DNA from: Cyanobacteria bacterium UBA2855
GTDB lineage: Bacteria; Cyanobacteriota; Vampirovibrionia; Gastranaerophilales; Gastranaerophilaceae
DNA length: 64,000 bases
Assembly: GCA_002350725.1 (NCBI GenBank)
Contig: DEFJ01000002.1
Location: 12,124 to 76,123, forward strand
Direction of reading: 5' to 3'
In this document: one piece after another, positions 1 to 7,969 of the stretch
Numbering within the stretch: the first letter of the stretch is position 1
How the letters are laid out: each line of letters starts with the position of its first letter
Notes under the pieces: model-generated
Told to the model about the DNA's origin: nothing
Databases searched by the model: none
Seen by the model: the letters and a program-made list of their open reading frames with translations, nothing else
Position numbers and translations under genes: made by a program

Positions 1-156
1 TCGTTTTACTTGTGAGCGGTTCCATTTTTTGCGAGGCGGGAAGCCGAGCAGATGAATAAGCAATGCGAGTGCCAAAGGCACGATATAAGAGGCTTCGCTC
101 GCTGAATGCGACGAAGACACAACATAAGATCAAACAAGTATTGCAATTAATATACG
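1..156. other. Gene-free window edge, GC-richer than surroundings
   Basis: No convincing coding frame in either strand. The stretch is visibly richer in G and C than the genes around it and contains GCGAGGCGGGAAGCC- and GGCTTCGCTCGC-like segments. It resembles other structured non-coding stretches in this window (around 3.3 kb and 39.3 kb) in style but not in a clear alignment. It may be the edge of a dispersed repeat or of an RNA gene that starts outside the window; I cannot tell which. Confidence 0.3.
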
Positions 157-179
157 AAAACCGGACTTTATCCGGTTTT
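157..179. terminator. Hairpin terminator after the murA gene pair
   Basis: A perfect 9-bp stem (AAAACCGGA / TCCGGTTTT) with a 5-base loop ends just before the stop codon region of the minus-strand gene at 187. The arms begin and end in A/T runs, so it could act in both directions. On the minus strand it directly follows the small gene downstream of murA. Confidence 0.75.
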
Positions 180-186
180 ATAAACT

Positions 187-525
187 TTATGAATTGCCGT
201 TTGGACTAACGTATTCTATACCTAATTCTTTTAAAGTCCTTATAAAATTTTGTGCACAAATTTTTTGAGCTTCAGGAGGAACAATACGTAAAATTTCAAC
301 GGTTTTAGAAATAATCGGGTCCTTATCATACCAACGATTATTTGCATTTACCGGTTTAACTTGAGCATAAAATCTGTCCACAGTTTCTTTTGAAACTTTT
401 TCTTCTATTTTATGAAGAAAAATCTCTGCCTGAGCATGCAACTCATTCTGGTAGTTTCTTAATAGTTCAATAACTTCCAGCAATAAAGGATCATGATCAT
501 ACCAGCGTTTATATGTAGGACTCAT
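187..525 (-). CDS. Hypothetical 112-aa protein with two RWYDxDP repeats
   Basis: A small soluble protein of unknown function with no signal peptide or membrane segment. Two copies of a motif are visible: KRWYDHDPLLLEVIELLR near residue 6 and NRWYDKDPIISKTVEILR near residue 63. It therefore looks like an internal duplication of a roughly 50-residue helical unit. A strong ribosome-binding site (GGAGGG) lies about 8 bases before the ATG. The start lies 17 bases inside the end of murA, so translation is probably coupled and both proteins come from one message. No family is recognised. The link to peptidoglycan synthesis is only by operon position. Confidence 0.75.
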   Translation of the reverse strand: MSPTYKRWYDHDPLLLEVIELLRNYQNELHAQAEIFLHKIEEKVSKETVDRFYAQVKPVNANNRWYDKDPIISKTVEILRIVPPEAQKICAQNFIRTLKELGIEYVSPNGNS

Positions 526-1834
526 TATGTATTCCCTCCGTTAGGTTGTCGGGAGAAACGATACTTTCATCTCTTCTCTCAATCTTTCCTCCTAACAATC
601 TTAACTTAGATTCAAAATTTTCGTATCCTCTATCTATATGATGTAAATTATCGATTTCAGAAGTTCCCTCAGCCATCAAAGCTGCAACAACCAAAGCTGC
701 ACCCGCTCTTAAATCAGAAGAAGAAACACCTGCACCCGTCAATTTTTTTACACCTTTAATAATTGCGTGGTTTCTGTCCTGATGAATATCAGCACCCATA
801 CGACGAAGTTCAGGGACTTGCATAAATCTGTTTTCGTATAAACTTTCCGTAATAATACCAACACCGTTTGCGGTAGACAATAAAACCATAGCCATTGATT
901 GTAAATCCGTAGGAAAGCCCGGATAAGGCTGGGTCACAAAATTTATAGAATTTAATCTGTTTTTACAGCTAACCTCTAAAACCGTAGGTTCTAAAAGTTT
1001 AATATTAGCACCCATTTTCAATAACTTGTCCGTAAAGAAAGTTAAATGAGCCGGAAATACGTTTTTGATTATACCCTTACCTCTGGTAGCAATAATAGCG
1101 GACATAAATGTGCCGGCCTCAATTCTGTCAGGAATAGTTGTATATTCAATCGGATGCAAATCTTCAGGTTTTACACCGTTAATCACGATTTCCGAAGTGC
1201 CTGCACCGTTAACATCAGCGCCTAAAGTGTTCAAGAAGTTTGCCAAATCAACAATTTCAGGCTCTTGTGCCGCATTCTGAATTCTTGTAGAGCCTGAAGC
1301 TAAGATTGCGGCAAGCATAATGTTTTCGGTTGCGCCAACCGACGGAATATCTAAATAAACATCAGCGCCAACAAGTTTTGAAGCCTTTGCGTGAACATAT
1401 CCATTTTCAATTTTAATCTTTGCCCCAAGAGCTTCCAAACCTCTAATGTGAAAATCAACTCTTCTTTCACCGATTGCGCATCCGCCCGGAAGAGCAACTC
1501 TCGCTTCCTTACATCTTGACATCAGTGCCCCCAAAATAATAAATGAAGCTCTCATTTTGCTTACCAATTCATATTTTGCGGTAATACTTGTCAAATCTGT
1601 AGCATCAATAACAATTGATTTCTCTTTTTTATCATAAGTTGTTTTAGCACCAAGACCTTCAATAACACTGAGCATAATTTCAACGTCTGTTAAATCCGGC
1701 ACATTATATATTTTCGTAGCACCCTTTGCCAATATTGCAGCTGCCATAAGCTTCAATACTGAATTTTTAGCACCACCTATTTCTACCTCACCTTTTAACG
1801 GGGTTCCACCCTTAACATAATATTTATCAGCCAA
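509..1834 (-). CDS. murA: UDP-N-acetylglucosamine 1-carboxyvinyltransferase MurA
   Basis: MurA catalyses the first committed step of peptidoglycan synthesis in the cytoplasm, transferring enolpyruvyl from PEP to UDP-GlcNAc. At 441 residues it is slightly longer than the usual 420 or so. Visible family motifs are GGAKNSVL near the N-terminus (substrate lysine), the PGGCAIGERRVDFH loop carrying the catalytic cysteine that fosfomycin attacks, and PGFPTDLQ with the catalytic aspartate. The start is TTG, preceded by GGAGGG at 1839-1844; no ATG lies nearby. It overlaps the 112-aa gene downstream. The C-terminal ~20 residues beyond the last conserved segment are unremarkable. Confidence 0.96.
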   Translation of the reverse strand: MADKYYVKGGTPLKGEVEIGGAKNSVLKLMAAAILAKGATKIYNVPDLTDVEIMLSVIEGLGAKTTYDKKEKSIVIDATDLTSITAKYELVSKMRASFIILGALMSRCKEARVALPGGCAIGERRVDFHIRGLEALGAKIKIENGYVHAKASKLVGADVYLDIPSVGATENIMLAAILASGSTRIQNAAQEPEIVDLANFLNTLGADVNGAGTSEIVINGVKPEDLHPIEYTTIPDRIEAGTFMSAIIATRGKGIIKNVFPAHLTFFTDKLLKMGANIKLLEPTVLEVSCKNRLNSINFVTQPYPGFPTDLQSMAMVLLSTANGVGIITESLYENRFMQVPELRRMGADIHQDRNHAIIKGVKKLTGAGVSSSDLRAGAALVVAALMAEGTSEIDNLHHIDRGYENFESKLRLLGGKIERRDESIVSPDNLTEGIHNESYI

Positions 1835-2009
1835 TTTTCCCTCCGGAAAATATTATATCCTACTAATCTTACCTATCTATCATAATACAACCAAACCCAT
1901 TAGGTGTAAATAAGTTAAAATATGTAAAGATGAGTTTTTATTTTATTCTATTTAACGCAACTTTTTGGAGTATTTCGTTTTAATATATATAGAATTAAAA
2001 GGTTAGTAT

Positions 2010-3188
2010 ATGAGTGTTCAAAAAATAAATTTTACTTCATCGTTGTTAGCTAATACTCCTGTTTTGCAGGAACAAAATAAAAATGTGACAGCACCTGTTC
2101 AAGCAGAGCAAACAAATAATGTTAAAGAAAATACAATACCAACTGAATCAAAAGAGATTAGTACAGACGAAAACAATCATACCGTAAGAAATTGGTCAAT
2201 CGGGCTTGGCGCAGCTGCTGTTTTGATAGGTTTAGGGGTTGCAGGGCGAAGAGGACACTTTGGAGAAGGTATGCAAAAACTTCTTGGCGGCAAACCAAAA
2301 GTAAAACCGACAACTCCTGAACCTCATACAGAACTTCCTGCGGGCACAAATCCAACTCCAAAAGGCGGCGGAGAAACCCCGCCACCGACAGAAAGTACCG
2401 ACGGTATTCATACCTTTAAAGACGGATGGGACGATTCAGAGTTAGTTACCGAAAAAGTCGGTAGCAAACCTGTTGCAGAAAGCACGCCTAATCCGGAAAC
2501 TTCTGTGCCAAAAGCAGAAGAAAATATTTCTCCTGCTACGACAGAAATAAAAATTACAAAAGCTGAAATGGAAGCAATTAATTCGCAATTGGATAGAACA
2601 ATTCCGAAAATTGATGAAAGCCTGCTTAAAATAGAAGTTTCTCCTTTGGATAAAGTTATAGCAGACGGATTGGACTATACAAAGTTTGAACCGATTGGCA
2701 CCCCAAACTCCTTTAAAACAATTGAAATGCCTGGCGGTAAAAAAATCGTAGCATATTACGGAAGTGACGGGAAAATTTATGATGCAACGTTATATAAAAA
2801 TGTAGATAATGTTGAACATGAAATATCAAAAATGGATTTTACTAAAAATGGAAATCCTGAATATTACACACCAAAAGATACAAATATAACAACTTTTTAT
2901 AACGAAGACGGCACAATTCACTTTTCAATGCCAAAATCTGACGAAAAGCTTAAATTTTACCACAACGAAAAAGGTGAATTGATGAGTTTAATCCAAAAAG
3001 ATGAAAACGATGTTGTAATTAAAGATATAGATTTTATACCCGGAACAACCAAACTAAAACAGATAGTATATGGCGCTAACAGCTATGCAACTCATAAAGC
3101 CAAGAAGATTGAACTATTTAAAGACGGAGTTTTGGATAAAGAAATATTTATCAAAGATGGCGAAAAAATAGAAGTCGAATTAAGGTAG
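2010..3188 (+). CDS. Hypothetical single-pass protein with INFTS N-terminal motif
   Basis: A 392-residue orphan. Residues 5-11 read KINFTSS, a short motif resembling ones in two other unrelated proteins of this window (28352-32644 and 49368-49679). After a polar linker there is one hydrophobic segment near residues 63-80 (NWSIGLGAAAVLIGLGVAG). It is followed by a Pro/Thr/Glu-rich linker to about residue 180. The C-terminal half is a charged domain with repeated strand-turn units (for example YYGSDGKIYDATLY, FYNEDGTIHFSM, FYHNEKGELMSL). These are reminiscent of MORN/YD-like beta repeats that read out simple hairpins. It has its own upstream region and stands alone. Function unknown; a membrane-anchored surface or scaffold protein is plausible. 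Confidence 0.7.
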   Translation: MSVQKINFTSSLLANTPVLQEQNKNVTAPVQAEQTNNVKENTIPTESKEISTDENNHTVRNWSIGLGAAAVLIGLGVAGRRGHFGEGMQKLLGGKPKVKPTTPEPHTELPAGTNPTPKGGGETPPPTESTDGIHTFKDGWDDSELVTEKVGSKPVAESTPNPETSVPKAEENISPATTEIKITKAEMEAINSQLDRTIPKIDESLLKIEVSPLDKVIADGLDYTKFEPIGTPNSFKTIEMPGGKKIVAYYGSDGKIYDATLYKNVDNVEHEISKMDFTKNGNPEYYTPKDTNITTFYNEDGTIHFSMPKSDEKLKFYHNEKGELMSLIQKDENDVVIKDIDFIPGTTKLKQIVYGANSYATHKAKKIELFKDGVLDKEIFIKDGEKIEVELR

Positions 3189-3225
3189 CGTTCATTATAC
3201 TGCACGAACAAAAATGTCTTGTATA

Positions 3226-3469
3226 GTGCGTGTCAACGCACCGCATTTTTTGGTGCAAAAAATCGCACCCCACATAACTTATATCTTGTTATCGCGAGAA
3301 AATCTTTGATTTTCGTGGCAATCCAGTGTGCCGTTTTGGATTGCCACGTCGCTTACGCTCCTCGCAATGACAGGTTATTATATATTGCCACGCTCCCGTT
3401 GGTCGCTCGCAATGACAGAGGAGTATGGTGCGTGTCAACGCACCGCATTTTTTGGTGCGAAAAATCGCA
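3226..3469. repeat. Composite palindromic element flanked by 42-bp direct repeats
   Basis: Near-identical 42-base copies (one mismatch) lie at 3226-3267 and 3428-3469. Each contains the internal pairs TGCG/CGCA and GCACC/GGTGC. Between them is a perfect 12-bp inverted repeat, CGTGGCAATCCA (3314-3325) and TGGATTGCCACG (3337-3348). There are also two direct copies of TTGCCACG...TCGCAATGACAG at 3341-3372 and 3385-3418. The TGTCATTGCGAGG...GTGGCAATCC type of intergenic repeat is known from several unrelated bacterial genomes. A piece of the left part recurs near 5844-5866. This is best read as a dispersed non-coding REP/MITE-like unit; the open frame running through it is an artefact. Confidence 0.75.
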
Positions 3470-3471
3470 TG

Positions 3472-3702
3472 CTATGGATTATTTTTTATTTTACCTTTTA
3501 TTTTTGAATACAAATCTTTTGGAAACTCTATTGATGTATAATATCCGATTTTTTTAAACGGAAATGGAAACTTCTTAGCAAGAAATCCAAAAAATTTGTA
3601 TATTAAAAAATACACAGGAAGAATCCAAAAAAAATCCGTTCCAATAACCTCAGTAGGACTTAAATGAATATAGTATTTCCCGAAGGTTCGCCCTCTAACA
3701 TT
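3472..3702 (-). pseudogene. Remnant of a membrane-protein gene, 5' end missing
   Basis: A 76-codon open stretch ends in TAG but has no start codon and is closed upstream by TAA. It nonetheless encodes believable protein: an RGRTFGKYYIHLSPTEVIG opening, a hydrophobic stretch (FFWILPVYFLIY), then a basic tail ending KIKGKIKNNP. This looks like the C-terminal part of a membrane protein whose 5' portion was lost or shifted out of frame. The opening RGRTFGK loosely recalls RDD-type membrane proteins, which I would not assign. It abuts the composite repeat at 3226-3469, which may have been involved in the breakage. Confidence 0.45.
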
Positions 3703-3725
3703 TTATTTTTCTTTGGTAATGGTTA

Positions 3726-3959
3726 TTATTTAAATTTACAATATTTTTTGTTTAATATCCATTCCCCATTATGTTTGATGCAGCTTTCTTGATTAACTAC
3801 AATTTGCCCATATTCCGTATTTAAAGACATACCTTCTTTACAATAACCTGTATCAAGACAAAAATCGGCATCATTTATAAAATACTTTATAGCATATAAC
3901 AATACTAGTATTATTAGTATTATAAAAGTTACAAATATAAATCTATTCATAATCATCAC
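3726..3959 (-). CDS. Small N-terminally anchored Cys-rich hypothetical protein
   Basis: 77 residues. Residues about 6-26 form a strong hydrophobic helix (FIFVTFIILIILVLLYAI), followed by a short domain with four cysteines (CLDTGYC, ESC, KKYC). This fits a membrane-anchored peptide facing the oxidising envelope, possibly with two disulfides. The two or three Met codons at the 5' end leave the exact start open. No family recognised. The gene lies directly upstream (same strand) of the truncated remnant at 3472-3702, about 25 bases apart. Confidence 0.6.
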   Translation of the reverse strand: MMIMNRFIFVTFIILIILVLLYAIKYFINDADFCLDTGYCKEGMSLNTEYGQIVVNQESCIKHNGEWILNKKYCKFK

Positions 3960-3981
3960 TTCAATATTCTAACACAAAATT

Positions 3982-4488
3982 TTAATATTTTTGTGGCAAA
4001 CCGTTAGGTCTATATTTATCAACTAAATCTTTGGAATTTTTATTCGGATAATTTCTACCTTGCATTCTTCCGTATTGGTTAGCTCTTAAATCTTCTTTTG
4101 AATCTTTTATACTATCCTTTAATGTCATACCCTTAAATAAGGTATTTTTAAATGTATCTGTTATTTCTCTTAAATTACTGATGACAGAAGCCGTTAATTC
4201 TCCTAAAAATCCTCTTTGAGATGCTTCGGTATTTGCTTTTGCGTGAAAGTACTTATCTGCACCAATAGTATTTGCTTCTTTCATATCGTTATAATTTTGT
4301 ACAAAATCTCCAATTGCATTTGGAATTTGTTTTATAGTATCTGCATATTTTTCCGCTTGTTCTTTTTCATGATTTATGTTTCTGGTGTACATATCTTGGA
4401 CATTTTGTAGTGCTGACGCTCCGCCGGTAGGTACTCCATCCTGTTTTGAATGTTCTAATCTTAATATACCTCCTTTTAAAATCGGCAA
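3982..4488 (-). CDS. Hypothetical 168-aa helical protein, start uncertain
   Basis: A polar, mostly helical protein without signal peptide (for example YADTIKQIPNAIGDFVQNYNDMKEA). No family recognised. The start is problematic. The only in-frame conventional start is TTG at 4486-4488, which has no ribosome-binding site. A strong AAAGGAGGT lies about 15 bases inside the frame (4468-4475), with only ATA/TTA codons at the proper distance. Either the start is non-standard, a small indel has displaced an original ATG, or the gene is 5'-truncated. The frame stays open a few codons further upstream without a start. A likely decaying or misannotatable orphan. Confidence 0.55.
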   Translation of the reverse strand: MPILKGGILRLEHSKQDGVPTGGASALQNVQDMYTRNINHEKEQAEKYADTIKQIPNAIGDFVQNYNDMKEANTIGADKYFHAKANTEASQRGFLGELTASVISNLREITDTFKNTLFKGMTLKDSIKDSKEDLRANQYGRMQGRNYPNKNSKDLVDKYRPNGLPQKY

Positions 4489-4553
4489 TCTTGCTGAGTT
4501 AAATCTGCTATAAAAAATTAATTATTTGTTTAATTTTTGTTTGGAAAATAATA

Positions 4554-4585
4554 AAGCACCGCCTATAAAAATAGAGGCGGTGCTT
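4554..4585 (-). terminator. Terminator of the aminotransferase gene
   Basis: Perfect 11-bp stem (AAGCACCGCCT / AGGCGGTGCTT) with a 10-base AT-rich loop. On the minus strand the stem is followed by a T-rich run, placing it 20 bases downstream of the stop codon at 4606. A typical intrinsic terminator. Confidence 0.9.
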
Positions 4586-4605
4586 AATCTTATTGTTACT
4601 TACAA

Positions 4606-5730
4606 TTACACACTTGCAACTGATTTGGATTTTTCAATACAATCAATCAATGTGCTCGCAACAGTTCTCTGTTCTTCTTCTGTTAATTCAGGGAACATCG
4701 GCAATGATATTACCAATTCTGTGTTCTTTTCTGAAATCGGAAGTGAACCCTTGCCTACACCAAGGTATTCGTGAACTTTTTGTAAGTGCAAAGGAATCGG
4801 ATAATATAACATAGCGCCGATACCACGTTCTTGAAGCATTTTATGAACTTCATCACGATTAGGAACTTTTACCGTGTATTGGTGATATACACAATATGTG
4901 TCATCCAATTCTTTTGGAGTTTGAATATCAGCACAATCCTTGAATAATTCGTTGTAATAGTGTGCATGTTTTCTTCTCAACTCATTCCAAGTCTTTACGT
5001 GAGGCAATTTTACTCTCAAAATCGCAGATTGGATTTCGTCTAAACGGCTGTTTACACCGATTTCATCGTGATGATAACGAACAGCTCCGCCATGATTACG
5101 CAACGCTACAACTCTATCACGAAGTTTTTCGCTGTTTGTCATGATAAGACCGCCATCGCCCATTCCGCCTAAATTCTTTGTAGGGTAGAAGCTCAAACAT
5201 CCGAAATCACCGAATGTACCAACCATTTTACCTTTATATAATGCACCGACTGCCTGACAACAATCTTCAATTACGTGTAAATTATGCTTTCTTGCAACAG
5301 ACATAATTGCATCCATATCACAAGGTTGACCGTACAAGTGAACAGGAATAATTGCCTTTGTCTTAGGTGTAATTGCAGCTTCTAATTTTGATGCATCCAT
5401 ATTAAAAGTATCTTCATCAATATCAACAAATACAGGTTTTGCACCTACTATTCCGATAGCTTCAGTTGTTGCAACAAACGTAAATGCAACAGTAATAACT
5501 TCATCCCCTGCACCAATATCCAATGCTCTCAAGGCAAGATGCAAAGCATCCGTTCCTGAATTTAAACCAACTGTATAACCGCAGCCGAAAAATTCAGCCA
5601 TTTCTTTTTCAAAAGCTTTTGTGTTTGGTCCCAAAATATAAGAACCTGAGCGAAGAACTTCGCACACAGCTTTTTCAACTTCTTCTCCAATAGTTGCATA
5701 CTGTCGTTTTGAATCAATAATAGGTATCAT
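4606..5730 (-). CDS. DegT/DnrJ/EryC1/StrS-family sugar aminotransferase
   Basis: A 374-residue PLP-dependent enzyme of the family that aminates keto groups of nucleotide-linked sugars, feeding surface glycan synthesis. Motifs seen: SGTDALHLAL (phosphate binding), the FTFVAT loop, EDCCQAVGALYKG, SFYPTKNLGGMGDGG with the Schiff-base lysine, NSRLDEIQSAIL, and YYPIPLHLQ near the end. The ATG at 5728-5730 has GGAGAAAAGT before it. A longer frame exists upstream but has no ribosome-binding site and runs into non-coding sequence. It is monocistronic, with its own terminator. The exact sugar (for example a 3-amino or 4-amino deoxyhexose) cannot be deduced, because no dedicated pathway genes lie beside it. 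Confidence 0.9.
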   Translation of the reverse strand: MIPIIDSKRQYATIGEEVEKAVCEVLRSGSYILGPNTKAFEKEMAEFFGCGYTVGLNSGTDALHLALRALDIGAGDEVITVAFTFVATTEAIGIVGAKPVFVDIDEDTFNMDASKLEAAITPKTKAIIPVHLYGQPCDMDAIMSVARKHNLHVIEDCCQAVGALYKGKMVGTFGDFGCLSFYPTKNLGGMGDGGLIMTNSEKLRDRVVALRNHGGAVRYHHDEIGVNSRLDEIQSAILRVKLPHVKTWNELRRKHAHYYNELFKDCADIQTPKELDDTYCVYHQYTVKVPNRDEVHKMLQERGIGAMLYYPIPLHLQKVHEYLGVGKGSLPISEKNTELVISLPMFPELTEEEQRTVASTLIDCIEKSKSVASV

Positions 5731-6109
5731 ACTTTTCTCCTTTTTCTTCTGTCCCCTTATTTTAAGTATACCACAGAGTGAGGTATCTTTATATAAATTT
5801 AATAAGGCAATATAGCCAATAAAACCGTTACGAAATTTACTATTGCGAGAAAATCTTTGGCTTTTGTGTCTATAAAGTAGAGCAAGGTAAACCAAAATCT
5901 ACCCGACATTGCCGATAGGACAGTCCGAAGTAAGCTTCGTACCGGACATATATTAAGTTTTGTAAACATTGCTGTTGTCTTTGTCATTCAAGGGTTTAAG
6001 CCTGAAAACACATGTGTTATAATAATAAAAGCGGATAGTTATAGCAATTTTAATAGTATATATTTTTTATATATAATATATACAACATACAAGATTAAGG
6101 AGTATTATC
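5731..6109. other. Gene-free interval with repeat fragment and small inverted repeat
   Basis: No gene is supported in these 379 bases. At about 5844-5866 a segment (GCGAGAAAATCTTTGGCTTT) resembles the part of the composite repeat near 3294-3314. At 5923-5947 an inverted repeat (GTCCG...CGGAC, inner CGAAG...CTTCG) is visible without a T-run. A TATAAT-like box at about 6018-6025 and AT-rich DNA precede the gene at 6110. A 62-codon open frame on the minus strand here has no ribosome-binding site and crosses the repeat piece, so it was not called. Confidence 0.5.
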
Positions 6110-6601
6110 ATGGTTTACATTATGAATTTTCAAGACGCACAAAGAATGTACGGTTGGAAAGACCCAAACGGCGGGATGCACTATGATGCACCAAAGGCTG
6201 TGACAGGTGCTGACGGTAAAGCAACAGGAGCTTCATTTAATCCTTTTACGCATTCAAACAAGGATTTAGCTAAAAATTATGATCTTGATGTTTGGAGAGA
6301 TGCGTATGAAGCCAGCGGACGTGATATGAAAAAAATTGATAAAATGGCTGAAAAATACAACAAAATAGAAAAATTAGAAGAAAAAATTTCAAAACTTCAA
6401 GATAAAATTAACGACACCGATAACGATAAGAAAATCGAAAAATACGAAAAAGAGATTTCAAAACTTCAAGAAAAAATTAGTAAAATAAATTCTGAAATTG
6501 ATGAGCTTGATGGTGGAGAGTCAGCAAGGCAGGATGCTGCACTGACAGAACATCCTACATTTGATTCAAGTTACAGCAATGAAGTTCCATATGCAGATTA
6601 A
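6110..6601 (+). CDS. Hypothetical coiled-coil protein
   Basis: 163 residues, soluble. The first half is Gly/Asn-rich and opens MVYIMNFQDAQRMYGW. Residues about 75-135 form a strongly charged Lys/Glu coiled coil with heptad-like repeats (KLEEKISKLQDKI, KYEKEISKLQEKI). GGAG lies 7 bases before the first ATG; a second in-frame ATG follows four codons later. A terminator comes 57 bases after the stop, so it is a single-gene unit. No family recognised. Confidence 0.65.
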   Translation: MVYIMNFQDAQRMYGWKDPNGGMHYDAPKAVTGADGKATGASFNPFTHSNKDLAKNYDLDVWRDAYEASGRDMKKIDKMAEKYNKIEKLEEKISKLQDKINDTDNDKKIEKYEKEISKLQEKISKINSEIDELDGGESARQDAALTEHPTFDSSYSNEVPYAD

Positions 6602-6657
6602 GTGATTTATAACGAATAAATTAATTTTTTATGGATGATGTAAACCGAAACCATATA

Positions 6658-6688
6658 AAAAGCCTTGCAGATATCCTGCAAGGCTTTT
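6658..6688 (+). terminator. Terminator after the coiled-coil gene
   Basis: Perfect 13-bp stem (AAAAGCCTTGCAG / CTGCAAGGCTTTT) with a 5-base loop, A-run before and T-run after. It lies 57 bases downstream of the stop at 6601. Confidence 0.9.
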
Positions 6689-6789
6689 ATGCTGATATTT
6701 AATTTACATTTCTTTAAATACCTTGCCACAATATGATATTCTAAGTAGTATTAAATTATAGGTTGTATCTTAGTATTATAGGAGAGGGA

Positions 6790-7947
6790 ATGATGAAAAA
6801 TAAGTTTAAAGTAATGCTTGCAACATGCGCATTGGCTTTTACATTAGCACCGGTTATGGCATTTCAATTTCCGGATGTTTCTGTTGACCATTGGGCTGCA
6901 AAACAAATAGATATCTTATCTGATGAAGGCGTTATTGTCGGCTATCCTGACGGAACATTCAAACCTGACGAAAATGTGACAAGAGCAGAATTTGCCTCAA
7001 TGGCAATTAAAGCTTTGGGACAAGAGCACACAAAAGTCGCTCAACCCGTAACTTTTACGGATATAACCTCTGAATATTGGGCATATCAAGCTATTCAAAA
7101 GGCATTATATTTTGAATTGATATCAGCGCCGGAAGATGGCGGTTTATTCAGACCTGATGACAATGTTTCAAGAGAAGAGGCGACAACCGTTGCCGTTAAC
7201 GCACTTACGACAGAAGAAATTAGTCCGGCAAAAGCATTAGAGGTATTGTCAAAAAAATATGCCGATTTCAACACAATTCCGACAGAATTTTTAATTCCTG
7301 CCGGCAAGTCAGAAATTTTAAGTATGATAGTAGTTTCTCCTAATAATGAAAAGCCGTTGTTAGAACCGCTAAGACCGGCAACAAGAGCTGAAGTCGCAGC
7401 TATATTATACAATATGAGAGAACAGGCTAAACTTAATCCAAATGCTAAGTTAGCTGAAGCAATGAGAAAGAAAACTGGAGAAGGTTATGTCGTAGAAGGC
7501 GCAACCGTTCAGGGCAGCATCGGTGTAATACCGGCAGGAGCAATTATTCCGATTAAATTAACAAAATATATTTCAACTCAAGCTTCTGATGCAGGAGATG
7601 TTTATACAGCTGCGGCTCCTTACAACTTCACAACAAAGGACAAATATATTCTTGTATACAAAGATTCAAATTTCAAAGGTCAACTATTGGATGTAAGACG
7701 CGGTAAATGGTTTGTTCGTAACGGAGTAATGGCTCTGGAAAATTCACTGATTACAACTTTCAACGATCAGACTACAACCTTTAGCGCTACAGGAGAATTA
7801 CACAAGGACAGAAATTGGTTTATGAAGTTTGTAAGAGCTACACTCAAGGGTGAAAAGCTTGAAGCTACACCGACAGATGTTATTTATATGAAAGTGTTAA
7901 AACCTGTTAAGATTGACTTAACAAACGGTTGGATATATGAGGAATAA
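6790..7947 (+). CDS. Secreted S-layer-homology (SLH) domain protein
   Basis: 385 residues from the ATG at 6790 (GGAGAGGG just upstream; a second ATG follows directly). A Sec signal peptide runs to about residue 24 (ending VMAFQF). Two SLH domains follow: FPDVSVDHWAAKQIDILSDE...GYPDGTFKPDENVTRAEFA, and FTDITSEYWAYQAIQKAL...GGLFRPDDNVSREEA. A degenerate third is likely, ending RPATRAEVAAILYNMRE. In Cyanobacteria SLH modules anchor outer-membrane proteins to the cell wall. Here the C-terminal ~150 residues are too short for a porin barrel. They open with IPAGAIIPIKLTKYIS, resembling the secreted protein at 60102-61004. A wall-anchored periplasmic or surface protein is the best guess. Confidence 0.85.
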   Translation: MMKNKFKVMLATCALAFTLAPVMAFQFPDVSVDHWAAKQIDILSDEGVIVGYPDGTFKPDENVTRAEFASMAIKALGQEHTKVAQPVTFTDITSEYWAYQAIQKALYFELISAPEDGGLFRPDDNVSREEATTVAVNALTTEEISPAKALEVLSKKYADFNTIPTEFLIPAGKSEILSMIVVSPNNEKPLLEPLRPATRAEVAAILYNMREQAKLNPNAKLAEAMRKKTGEGYVVEGATVQGSIGVIPAGAIIPIKLTKYISTQASDAGDVYTAAAPYNFTTKDKYILVYKDSNFKGQLLDVRRGKWFVRNGVMALENSLITTFNDQTTTFSATGELHKDRNWFMKFVRATLKGEKLEATPTDVIYMKVLKPVKIDLTNGWIYEE

Positions 7948-7969
7948 AGGGTCGTAAGACAACAAAGTT

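Noticed and set aside
3219..3557. 112-codon plus-strand open frame
   Set aside because: It runs through the composite palindromic repeat, lacks a ribosome-binding site, and its two similar segments simply translate the 42-bp direct repeats.
5799..5987. 62-codon minus-strand open frame upstream of the aminotransferase
   Set aside because: No ribosome-binding site, overlaps a repeat fragment and a small inverted repeat, composition not protein-like.
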